Origin: Bryum argenteum | Taxonomy: Eukaryota; Streptophyta; Bryopsida; Bryales; Bryaceae | Direction: 5' to 3' | Length of the DNA: 64,000 nt | Assembly: GCA_037043015.1 (NCBI GenBank) | Contig: CM073323.1 | Coordinates: 30,500,086 to 30,564,085 of the forward strand | In this document: piece by piece, positions 1-10,900 of the stretch | How positions within the stretch are numbered: the first letter of the stretch is position 1 | Layout of the letters: every line of letters starts with the position of its first letter | Notes under the pieces: generated by a model | Told to the model about the DNA's origin: nothing | The model's database searches: none | Seen by the model: only the letters and a program-made list of their open reading frames with translations | Translations under genes and position numbers: made by a program

Positions 1-150
1 ACGTACAGGGACCTTGAAAAAGTCAGCGTCCTCGCCTCTCCGTGGAGCCCTAATCCTTAACCCGACTACATGCTGATTTCCAAATGACGACAGACGCTGG
101 TACTACGTATTGGTGTTGAAGGGATTGAAAGAAGTGGAGTGATCAAGTAG

Positions 151-1349
151 CTATGGTGAAGCATCGCCTGGTTTGCAGAGAAGAAGCCAGCAAGAGACCA
201 AGAAGATTGAAGAGAAACAGAGCAGCACTATCACCACTCCGATCGTATACAATCTCGCTGTTAAGGACGGCCTAGTCATATCTCCAACCGCTCTGTCCCT
301 GGCGTTTATACGGAAGTTGAAATGCTGAGGCCCAACATGCAGCTTCACGTCATTGATACTCTGTTTTAACACCTGTGTATACAAGGGAAGAGAAGTACAA
401 AACTCGCTATCAGTATCTAGTAAGCAATTAGAGCACCTCGTTCTTCTTATGTGCCTAATGCCGTAAGGATGCTCCGGTTTACGTCAGACTTCGACTCTAC
501 TGTTTCGAGCGCGACTACATTTCCAGATATTCAGCTAGAGTATACGAACATGCATTGGGTTAGGCGATACTCAGACCTTCTTACCGACAAAAGTCTAATT
601 CTCTCTCACCGTGAGCATGAAGCTCTAAGCAAATTTGCAATCAAACGAAATAATGAGAGATTTCTACAGGGTTGGCACTAGAGGTTTTAAGGGAAAGGGT
701 GCAATTGACGAGGCTGTGGTACCTTACAGGTCTGTCTTGAATGAGCAATGGTGATTTCTAATTTCCACAAGAGAGTGAGCTTCTGTATCACCACAACAGT
801 GGTAACCAACGATGTCCACAATGATAAGAGAAATGCTGTCCACCAGTTATGGCACCGCAACATGGACGATTGTGCCACCGCCGTGAAAAGCACGCCCTGG
901 AACACGATGTAAAACCCAATGACTTGGTAGATCTCGTTGCGGATGCTATTCTGCTTCGCCTCGAAGAAAGGTAGTGCGTTGTTTATGTAGTGCTCAACTT
1001 TCTTCTGTCAGTCTTGAAACGCAATCCTTAGTTTCTCGTACTTGCCGCTGTTGAGCTCATGCAAGTTTGTGGCCTCCATTTCCGCTACGCACAGCCCCTC
1101 GTCATCGTCGCTCTATACCTTGCTCAGATCCACCACGTGCCCATTTCCGATTCCGGCATCATTATTGCTATCGCTGTGCTCGGGGCCCGCGCTAGTGGGC
1201 AAACTGGTGCCGACAGTGAAAGAACTGGTTGTGGCGACGCCAGAGCATGTGCAACCTGCGCAGTGCCGGGTAGTGCCGCAGCTGGGGAGCGGAAGGAGTT
1301 CCTGCTCCTCAGCCGTCGTGAGAGGGACGATTTCCTGCATCTCAGCCAT
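151..1349 (-). pseudogene. Membrane-protein pseudogene, U1 copy (two in-frame stops)
   Basis: Two-exon reading on the minus strand. Exon A runs from an ATG at 1349 down to 723. A 350-bp intron has donor AAG|GTACCA and acceptor TACACAG. Exon B (372-151) ends in TAG. The conceptual product is 282 residues with stops at codon 79 (TAG, 1115-1113) and codon 114 (TGA, 1010-1008). After the second stop the frame reads like a genuine protein: a charged helix (KKVEHYINNALPFFEAK), hydrophobic stretches at about 141-162 and 171-190, and a C-terminal membrane segment at about 250-275 before a short tail. The layout resembles an uncharacterised membrane-protein family I associate with mosses; this is family-level recall with no search behind it. 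The TGA stands where a Trp codon (TGG) would be one base away. The start and the intron are inferred. No function is known to me. Confidence 0.55.
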
Positions 1350-1999
1350 CAAAGAAGTGAGTGACTAACGCGGGGAGATCCTGAAGCTCGATTTCAATCG
1401 CCATTGCTACTTAGGTATCGCTATCCGCAGCTCGTTGAACAGAGTCACAAATAGTCACTGCTCAGAACCCTTGATGATGCGCTTCAGCTTCCAACTCAAT
1501 GTCGTCGTGTCGTAGAGCGAGTCAGGGAAGTTCAACCCTCTCTGATCCTCGCCACCTGCATGGGAGAGCAACACAGCCGCTTGAACAATGTGGCGAGCAA
1601 CACAGCCACACCCACAACGATCCCCACTGCCGGCTTCGCTTGAGATCATTACTGCCACTACCGCCGGTCAACGAAGCTGATACAGTGTTGCCTGGGCTCA
1701 AGCCTGGCGCTCGTGGCGCAAGCCCGCTGATACCTGGCTGGCGACGGACCATCGCTGAATGAGCCCAAAGTTGACGAGGCTGCAATCACAGACCACAGGT
1801 CTCAATATGATCAGCTAGTGGAGTTTGACAGATCCTAACAATCGAAGCAGCTCTGATATGGTTTGGCAATCAATTCGAACAGGAAGTCGCATAAGTAGAG
1901 ACTACCTTGTGTGTGTGTGGCGCTTGTGCTGAAGCTCCAGGAGATGATCCTCTTCCACACTCCATTCTACCGTTACAGCTCACACAACACACCAATTCG
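1350..1999. other. Gene-poor stretch upstream of the membrane pseudogene, U1
   Basis: No recognised gene. On the minus strand, 1645-1532 is a 37-codon frame after a stop. It reads as a possible membrane segment (about AVGIVVGVAVLLATLF, then a Lys/Arg/Cys-rich tail). It could be the last exon of a second, older membrane-protein relic. Alternative frames over the same bases are also open, so the evidence is weak. The equivalent stretch recurs in every unit. Confidence 0.3.
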
Positions 2000-2787
2000 A
2001 TCAAGCAAGGGTGGCCTTGGCTGCGAATCCATGATCTGTTCCTACCACGACATGAACAATGAGAAGAATTCAACACAATTCAAGTATAAACTCACGTTCA
2101 CAGCAATCCAAATTTGAATTTCCATCTTTTCCCGCGCCTAGGCAGCTCCGCCCTCCCGCTCACTGGTGCCGCCGTCGCTGTCAGGGCATAGCATTCAAAC
2201 CGCCGCCCTTCTTCATCGGTATCTTATTTGTTGGTGTAAGAGGAATCTTGTTTCTTACAATGCCACACCAATTCATTCTACTTTAGCAAATAATCTAATC
2301 AATTTGGTAGTCTAGGTATGTCAAAATGGCACTGTCTTGAATTAATGTCATTTCATTCACATCGTCCATGACTGTACTTTTAATGCGTATATTTGATGAA
2401 TGGGTACTAACACTTAAACCTCTTTCAAATCACTTTTCATAATTTCACGATTTGAGACAAGATTGCCGGGGTGCAAAAATCTTCTTGTGCTTTCAATTTT
2501 CAACCACAAATATTTGTCCTGAATTATATATACTTACAAACAAAAATATTGATTCAAATGGTACTTATTAATAGTTACCTATACTCAAAATATTGTACTA
2601 ACACACGTTAAAAGTAATAAAAAGTTTGTATCATATGAATGATACCTATATTATATATAATTTTGTGATTATTACAAACATGACATATTTCCTTTACATT
2701 GATATATTTTATAAATTAGGTTAAGTTGAGCAATTTAGATTGACGAGTTCACACACATAGTATTATCTAGGTGTGCCACCTCGAGGC
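2000..2787 (+). repeat. Forward arm of the U1 inverted repeat
   Basis: This stretch recurs as the reverse complement at 5393-6182, with about 2.6 kb between the arms. It contains no recognised gene. The second half (from about 2290) is AT-rich DNA that leads into the minisatellite in every unit. The arms are similar but not identical. The forward arm has CTCGAGGCGTGAC at its inner end where the inverted arm has the CTCGGCGTGAC form, and it has four rather than five T in the run near 2126. Confidence 0.85.
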
Positions 2788-3692
2788 GTGACAATGAGGG
2801 GGTGGTTCACAATAGGGGGTTGATCACAATAAGAGGTTGTTCGTAATAAGGGGGTTGTTCACAATAGGGGTTGATCACAATAAAGGGGTTGTTCACAATA
2901 AAGGGGGTTGATTACAATAAGGGGTTGTTCACAATAAGGGATTAAGGGGGTTGTTCACAACAAAGGGGGTTGATCACAATAAAGGGGTGGTTCACAATGA
3001 GGGGTTGATCACAATAAGGGGTTGGTCACAACAAGGGGGTTGTTCTCAATAGGGGGTTGATCACAATTAAGGGGTTGTTCACAATAAGGGATTAAGGGGT
3101 TGTTCACAACAAAAGGGATTGATGACAATAAGGGGGTTGATCACAATCGAAGGTTATTTACAATAAGGGATTGTTCACAATAAGAGGTTGATCACAATAA
3201 GGGGTTGATCACGATAAGGGGGTTGTTCTCAATTGGGGGTTGATTACAATAAGGGGTTTCTTAATAGGAAGGTTGATCACAATAAAGGGTGATTACAATA
3301 AGGGGGTTGTTCACAATAAGGGGTTGTTGTTCACAATAAGGGGTTGTTTGAGTAAACTTATTATTTTATTACGTAAGGGGTTGATCACAATAAGGGGTTG
3401 GTCACAATAAGGGTTTGATTCATTCGCTTTAAGGTTGAACAAATACTGTTTCATTTTAGGAAATTGGATCACATCAGTAGGTGGATGATCACAATAAGGG
3501 GGATGATCACAATAAAGAGGTTGTTCACAATAAGAGGGTTGATGACAATAAAGGGTTGTTCACAATAAGGGATTAAGGGGTTCTTCACAATAAGGAATTG
3601 ATCAGGGGTTCCACCAATTCCATTAAGTAGAGTTGTTCTCAATAGGAAGGTTGATCAAAATAAAAAATTGGGGTTGTTCACAATAAGGGTTG
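2788..3692 (+). repeat. 17-bp minisatellite, U1 forward array, partly scrambled
   Basis: Tandem monomers of the form TTGATCACAATAAGGGG or TTGTTCACAATAAGGGG. From about 3340 the order no longer follows U2. Short pieces of the right-hand AT-rich flank are embedded among monomers: GAGTAAACTTATTATTTTA near 3351 and TTTTAGGAAATTGGA near 3455. In U2 these lie outside the array. The patch is either a rearranged breakpoint or a mixed consensus. Confidence 0.85.
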
Positions 3693-6182
3693 ATTTTGTA
3701 TATCTAAGAAACTTTATTAAATGTTTTTGAGTCAAATCTGAAACCTTCAGGGGTTTCTAACCTCAACCTTTTGGATTATCAATGTCGAACTTTATGGGGG
3801 GTTAAGATTTGGTCCAAGGAAATAAAAGCGCAAATGAGGGAAAATAAATAATAAGTGGGTTGTTTGATCAAATAGTTTTGGGTTTGATTACAAGGGGGAA
3901 AGAACGACATTGGTCACAATAGTGAGATTGTATTGATTAAATATTATGCTTTGATATTTGATTTGAAGTTTTGAAAAGGAAGAACGAAGGTGAATGAAGC
4001 AAATAATGCCAACCATTGTTCTCAAATATTTAATATGCTTAGATAATATTATTTTTGCACCCTAAACCCCAAATTAGTTGGTCCAATTTCCTAAAATAGG
4101 TAGTTTTGTTTTATACTTGATTTAAAAGAGAAATAATTTGAAAATCAATATAAAATGGACTTATTTAATTAGAAATTGATATTATTTTATGATAAAATGG
4201 GTTGCACAAGAAACCCATGAGGAAGCTTATTAGTTTCCTAAATAATAAGTTTACTCAAACTAAGAAAAATCTAGTCCTATTTGATTTTAAAGGCTTATTG
4301 AACAACCCTCAACCCTTGATCAACCCCCTTATAACAGTTCACCCCTTGTTCTAATCAACCTCCTGCATAGGGTGACCAACCCCCTTATTGTGATCAACCC
4401 CTTTTTGTAATCAACCCCTATTGAAAACCCCCTTATTGTAATCAACCTTATTGTGACTAACCCCCTTATTGTGAACAACCCTTTATCAAGCCCTGTATCA
4501 ACCCTTACGTAACAACCCCTTTTATTGCAACCTTCCTATTGAGAACAACCCCTTATCGTAATATAACCCCTTATTGAGAACAACCCCTTATCGTGATTAA
4601 CCCCTTGTGATCAACCCCTTATTGTAACAACCTTATTGTGAATAACCCCTTTATTATGATCAATTCCTTATTGTGAAGAACCCCCTTAATCCCTTATTGT
4701 GAACAACCCTTTATTGTCATCAACCCTCTTATTGTGAACAACCTCTTTATTGTGATCATCCCCTTATTGCGATCATCCCCTATTGCGATCAACCCCATCG
4801 CCAACAACCCCTTATACGACTAACCCCTTATTGTGATCAACCCTTATTGTGAACAACCCCCCTTATTGTGAACAACCCCTTTATTGTGAACAACCCCTTA
4901 TTGTAATCCCTTTATTGCGATCAACCTTCCTATTAAGAACCCCTTATTGTAATCAACCCCCCAATTGAGAACAACCCCTTATCGTGATCAACCCCCTTTG
5001 GCTGCGATCAACCTCTTATTGTGAACAATCCCTTATTGTAAATAACCTCGATTGTGATCAACCCCCTTATTGTCATCAATCCCTTTTTTGCAACAACCCC
5101 TTAATCCCTTATTGTGAACAACCCCTTAATTGTGATCAGCCCCCTATTGAGAACAACCCCTTGTTGTGACCAACCCCCTTATTGTGATCAACCTCATTGT
5201 GAACCACCCTTTATTGTGATCAACCCCTTGCTGTGAACAACCCCTAATCCCTTATTGTGAACAACCCCTTATTGTAATCAACCCCTTATTGTGAACAACC
5301 CTTTATTGTGATCAACCCCTATTGAACAACCCCTTATTCCGAACAACCTCTTATTGCGATCAACCCCTATTGTGAACCACCCCCATTGTCACGCCGAGTG
5401 GCACACCTAGATAATACTATGTGTGTGAACTCGATCAATCTAAATTGCCTAACTTAACCCTAATTTATAAATATATCAATGTAAAGGAAATATGTCATGT
5501 TTGTAATAATCACAAAATTATATATAATATAGGTATCATTCATATGATACAAACTTTTTTGTACTTTTAACGTAAGTTAGAAGTACAATATTTTGAGTAT
5601 GGGTAACTATTAATAAGTACCATTTGAATCAATATTTTTGTTTGTAAGTATATATAATTCAGGACAAATATTTGTGGTTGAAAATTGAAAGCACAAGAAG
5701 ATTTTTTGCACCCGGCAATCTTGTCTCAAATCGTGAAATTATGAAAAGTGATTTGAAAGAGGTTTAAGTGTTAGTACCCATTCATCAAATATACGCATTA
5801 AAAAGTACAGTCATGGACGATGTGAATGAAATGACATTAATTCAAGACAGTGCCATTTTGACATACCTAGACTACCAAATTGATTAGATTATTTGCTAAA
5901 GTAGAATGAATTGGTGTGGCATTGTAAGAAACAAGATTCCTCTTACACCAACAAATAAGATACCGATGAAGAAGGGGCGGCGGTTTGAATGCTATGCCCT
6001 GACAGCGACGGCGGCACCAGTGAGCGGAGGGCGGAGCTGCCTAGGCGCGGGAAAAAGATGGAAATTCAAATTTGGATTGCTGTGAACGTGAGTTTATACT
6101 TGAATTGTGTTGAATTCTTCTCATTGTTCATGTCGTGGTAGGAACAGATCATGGATTCGCAGCCAAGGCCACCTTGCTTGAT
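3693..6182 (-). repeat. Inverted segment of a macrosatellite unit inside U1
   Basis: Reverse complement of unit sequence corresponding to U2 from about 14090 to 16865. Reading left to right it holds AT-rich right flank (3693-4293, shorter than in U2), C-rich-strand minisatellite (4294-5392), then left flank and gene-poor DNA (5393-6182). It ends at the N gap. Several alleles match U4/U5 and not the U1 forward arm: CGCCGAGTG near 5392, the five-A runs near 5803 and 6053, and GCGAT forms of minisatellite monomers at 4770, 4786 and 4918. Confidence 0.88.
4294..5392 (-). repeat. 17-bp minisatellite, inverted array in U1
   Basis: The same 17-bp repeat read on the other strand, as CCCCTTATTGTGATCAA and CCCCTTATTGTGAACAA. 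At 1099 bp it is slightly shorter than the intact arrays. Monomer order broadly mirrors U4/U5, including the doubled GATCATCCCC block near 4755-4790. Some monomers keep the U2/U3 form (ATCGTGAT near 4585 and 4981). Confidence 0.92.
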
Positions 6183-6282
6183 NNNNNNNNNNNNNNNNNN
6201 NNNNNNNNNNNNNNNNNNNNNNNNNNNNNNNNNNNNNNNNNNNNNNNNNNNNNNNNNNNNNNNNNNNNNNNNNNNNNNNNNN
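6183..6282. other. Assembly gap of 100 N
   Basis: Exactly 100 unknown bases, a length often used as a placeholder for a gap of unknown size. The left side is inverted unit sequence. The right side is forward-strand PLD exon 6. The gap therefore joins two pieces that are not adjacent in U2-U5, and the orientation across it is unproven. Confidence 0.97.
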
Positions 6283-7956
6283 ATGTGGCCCTAGGGTGTC
6301 TCCTGTGGTGCAGCCTCTGTCAAGAAATTCCTGCATTTTCAGGTAATCAACTAATCCCACTATCTAAACAATAACGCATCAGACTTTCAATAACTTGAAA
6401 AGATTTCGCCTATTCTTCCGCTATGTAAGAGGCTATGGATGGACCCTGATTGATGCCTACTTCTTCATGTAAGATATTTGGCAATTTTCATAGTGTAGAT
6501 ATTGATGCAATTCGTCTGATAATAATGACAGGAATGGGGAATCCTCAATGCACGATATTCTTTTTCTTTCTTATTGCATAATAGGTCAGAAAAGAGTTGC
6601 TCAATTTACGAATTTGACTATTTTGCAGTGAAGGTGTTGATCGATTTTGATTGCTTCTTTTTGATTTGTGACCAGTCGCAAAACGATGAAGATGATGTAC
6701 GCCAGAGTTGCAGGTGCGCTACGAGAATATGGCCCGTGCATGCAAAGCCAACAGATTACTTGAATTTCTACTGCCTAGAGACGAGAGAGATCACAAACCA
6801 ACAGAGTTTGTACCGGCAGCCCCCGGATAACAACCTCATCATGTAAGTAATATGAAAACGCATGCTCATGTTTTTGAGGTTATAAAGATTCATTGTGGTA
6901 CTTTGAAGCAGCCTGGTGATTGAAAGCTTGCCTGGGAGCATGCAGACTTTCAAAAAAGTCAATAGACGGATGATGATATATGTGCACGCGAAAGGAATGA
7001 TCGTAGACGACGAGTTGCAGGAACGTGGGGCTCCGCCAATATCAATCAACGATCCATGGATGGCTCCAGAGACAGAGAAATTGCCATGGGCGGCTATCAA
7101 CCGCAACACACGTGGTATCAGAAACAAGGCCATCCTCGGTCAGGTGGGTTCATATCTGCTAAAGTCTACCCCAGTCGTACATTTCAGGCCTTCCTACCTT
7201 ATGGTGGGTCGAATTGGGGTGGAGAGCCAATCTGAGCTCAAGTGACATGACTTTGAGCTTGAGCTGAAAGTAATAAATAAACAATTCAGTTGTTCGTGCC
7301 GTTGAAGCAGACAAACAAAAACAGATCACGATCAGCCGTTCCAATTTTAAATTCAGCGGATAGTGTTAGTACTTTTAATCAATTGGTTCTTACTAATTAA
7401 TTGGTTCTTACTATAATCAGTGTAACTGCTGACAACCTGTTTTTGATAACATCAGAGCTTCTATCTCTAATGTAAATTCAAACAGACAGACCTCACCAAT
7501 GGGAGGATTGAATACAATGCAACCCACCTTCAGTGTAAACTCACCTTTAGGAGTATAAAAGTCTTTGAAGCTTTACGCCTCGACGAGGAGTTTATGGATC
7601 TACTCACCTGATCTCTACTTCTGTGAAGCTTGGCTCATCAGATTTGAAATGGCGTGCAGGTATATGGCTACCGGATGTCGTTGTGGGCGGAGCAGGTGGG
7701 AGGCTTGGAGCAAGAGTTTGAGGAGCCAGAGAGCGTGGAGTGCGTGCACAGGTTGAACTTCATCGCAGACAGGAACTGGGAGCAGTACGCAGCTCCACAA
7801 ATCACCGACATGAGGAGTCATCTGATCCGCTACCCGCTCAAAGTGGAGGATGATGGCACAGTCACCAATTTGCCGGGCTTCATCACCTTCCCCGACGTCG
7901 GAGGGAAGATCATGGGCTCCAACCAGCCCAACATTCCTGACGACTTAACAACCTGA
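6283..7956 (+). pseudogene. Phospholipase D pseudogene, U1 copy (exons 6-9 only)
   Basis: The 3' part of the PLD relic, resuming after the N gap. Partial exon 6 is 6283-6342 and already contains the shared nonsense codon (TAG, 6292-6294). Exon 7 is about 6676-6842, with an extra A near 6683 and further small indels that break the frame. Exon 8 is about 6946-7143. The second catalytic motif ([12 protein letters not shown]) survives there, but the following GSAN region of the other copies is scrambled by indels from about 7015. Exon 9 (7660-7956) is intact to its TGA and encodes the usual PLD C-terminus (YGYRMSLWAEQ near the start, TFPDVGGKI near the end). Exons 1-5 are absent. This copy is the most degraded, and the decay fades with distance from the gap. 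Confidence 0.9.
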
Positions 7957-10900
7957 TCCACATTAATTGTAACCGTACTTGAACAATGTATCCATACTTA
8001 GTGTTTTGTAGCGAGATGTCCTCGAAGTGAGAGACAGATTTCATTGCAGGTGGTGAAGCCATTCTGAACCAAAGGTGTGGTATAATCCTGTACATAGGAA
8101 GCTCTTTGCTTCCATTAAGTAGATATTTTGTAACTCAACTTGCAGCTAGAAAAAATTCTTCAATGGAGTCCTGGCTACTGAACTCGAAGTAAGACGTTGG
8201 TTAGGTACGTTCCTTCGGATATGCTTCATAGATTAAAGTCTGGACAGTATAGATGAAAGTTGACGATCGGAAGATTTGCGTTGTGGGTTGTGAGGATCCG
8301 GAAGAAGAGTGAGGAATAATCTAGGAAATCTTTGAAGATTCACGAAGCGTGTGGAGTGAAATGTACGGGAAGCAAGATGGGATGTGCGTATGGGGAGATG
8401 GAGGGAGTGATGAAGGGGGTGGGATGTCCGAGGAAAGGACTAAGGATGGATATATATATATATGTTTGAAGCTATGGCGTAGGTTGGTAGTTTACCTACC
8501 GCGCCGGCGATGAGTGAGTGTGAGAGGCTATGGCTGTGTCTATGGCTTGATCTCATGCTCATTTGTATCGTATCGTTTGTGGGTTCCTTTCTCCAGCGGT
8601 TTTGGGTTTCTTTCTCCATCGGGACCCATTTTTGGTGTGCAATTCATCCAATGTACGAATGTCTTCTAAACAGTTTCAAGCTACAATTTGATATTACGAA
8701 ATCCCATGTACAGGTTGTTCAAATTTGGTGCGAACCTGATCAGCAATCAAATTGTGCACTAAAAATGAAACCATTATGCAATGAATCTGCTATAAATTTG
8801 CAATGATTTTGCATCTTCGTCTTTCGGTCCATATCAAAATAAACCAAACGCTTGCTTTACGTATTAAAGTTTCAATGACTTTGTGTTAGAGGTGACCCAA
8901 ATTCTGAGGTGCCCCAGTTGACTTTGACATGTACCGTATTGACGAATACTAACATTGAAATTATTTATTCAAGCTTACAGTTCATGCGATCAGTTTATTT
9001 GATTTCACATTATATTTCCCTGGAAGTTTTCTGACTTCTTTTCATACCAATTGCGGACGTCCAGTATTCTACCTCTCAAGAAAGAGTTCTAGACTCATAA
9101 TTCTGTCGGAACATTCAAGTCAACTCTTAATTTCAATATGGAAATCATGCATGATTACTCAGTCACAAGCTTCTCGAAAGAATGGTTGCCATTTCAACAC
9201 GATCAATTTCCCGCATCAAAACTTTATTAGAAAACGGAAGAATCCACGAGCTCGCACAGTAGCTTACGTGTAAGCTAATGACGGCAATGTGAGGGTTGTC
9301 CTCGGCCACCTGCAACTTGACATTCCCCTTTCCACCAACAATGAAAGCTCCGCTGACGACATGACTAGACGCACCAAAACAGCACCACATGCGTCGTCGT
9401 CGTCGTCGTTACATGGTGGACGGAAAGAAACGGAAACGAATCCAGTACGTACGTTTGGTGTTATTGATAAAGTAGCAACTCCGCAGTTGTAACGCTTCAA
9501 ATGGCTCCTTCCGCGTAGAAGTTCAACGATCCAATTTACCAACCGGTCCAGGGGTGCCCGCTGGTATACTTAGTCATGCGTATCATGTTTCCCAAATAAT
9601 AATCGCGCGTGGTGTAACTAAGGTCAAATAGGGCCAGGAACAATCAATGCGTCTCCACCACTTCTGTAACGGTACTGGGTTTCCATTGCATGCACAACCT
9701 CGGTCATGGGCATGTAGCCCATGCATTCACCTCTGAAATCTGAGCCATGTGATCAACTTAGAGCAGTCTACAAGAATTAAGCTGACGATTGTAATGCTGT
9801 GATCAACAACATCTTGGTCCATATCTGACTTCATGAGATCATCGACGTTCTTCCGTCCTTGGCCGAGCATCCATCTGGAACAGATTAGTACCGAAACCGC
9901 TGGTCACCATTTCTCCCACAGAGAAAATCCTGGAACCTGTAGGATTGAGCAGAGTGCACACGGATTAATCTGATGACCAAAGTTTGCACTTCATAGGCTT
10001 CAATGCTCTAAATCAAGCTCTACATCGTCATAGTTACATCAACTGCCCATCCACATGACCGTGATGAAATGGAATTGACGACTTCGCACGTCGTAGTTAG
10101 TAGTGGCATGGTTCAAGAGCTCAACCGCAGCACGCGGACCGTCTTGCTCGCAAACATGAAAGAGGGGAGTGACTACAGGCGAGTTGGGGATTCAAAAGAA
10201 AATTTCTCGGTGCATTCGCGGCTCATATCCATCCAGTGCATGCACTCGCCGTAAGCTTATACAGATGGGCATCGAAATCGTTTTCAAAAAACTGTCTAAA
10301 CTCAAACCAGAAGCTAGAAAATGATCCAGTAAGCTACAACTCATTCGCATGCTCCTCTATGGTTTGCACACGGTGCTCGAATTCTCTCCCAGAAAACCAG
10401 GGATGAGACTGCAGACAAGTAACTTTTATCTCAATTTTTGGCCTGCATGCAGCCCATGCAACCCAAATTACGATCGCTAGCGGACTCGTGAAACCCACCC
10501 CACGTTTGGAATCCACTTATCCGAATTCGAGTTCCGACCAGCAACCTACTAGCTAACTAAATGGCTAACTATGATTGACTGCTCATCAAGAGACTGAGGT
10601 AGACCGATCATCAACTTACATGTCTCCTTGGGATGAACGCGCGCCCTCCTTGGCCCACGCATTAATTGCAACAATCACTTGGTACTCCAAGCCCATATGT
10701 GCCTGGGAGTTTCATTGATCACTTCGCACACGCACTACAAACACCTTAGAAGCCAGCATGAGGGGTCTTACTTACCTGCAACACAGCAATGCTGGAATCT
10801 CAAGGCTATGGAATCGATTGCGCATGAATCAAGCATTCTTGTGTAATCGAATGACAGCCTGTATGCTCGACCGCGGATACTAGAAAGAGGACCTCCCAGC

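Noticed and set aside
1042-1368. Two overlapping plus-strand frames of about 100 codons, repeated in each unit
   Set aside because: They lie antisense to exon A of the membrane-protein pseudogene, whose minus-strand frame has the protein-like features.
1522-1785. Overlapping 87-codon frames on both strands upstream of the membrane pseudogene
   Set aside because: GC-rich sequence gives open frames on both strands. Neither has a recognisable product, and a third frame gives a better, though weak, membrane-segment reading.
2000-6182. Fold-back (missing-adapter) chimeric read as the whole explanation of the U1 inversion
   Set aside because: The two arms differ at several sites, and the inverted arm matches U4/U5 alleles. 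A single-molecule fold-back would give matching arms. Mis-joining of separate contigs is still possible.
8510-8806. 99-codon plus-strand frame downstream of PLD, repeated in each unit
   Set aside because: No recognisable domain. A point change shortens it in U4, and it overlaps what is probably 3' flanking DNA.
10621-10700. Possible cytochrome P450 fragment on the minus strand (VIVAINAWA)
   Set aside because: A few residues resemble a P450 strand, but no heme-binding motif, ExxR helix or flanking exon was found. Chance similarity is more likely.
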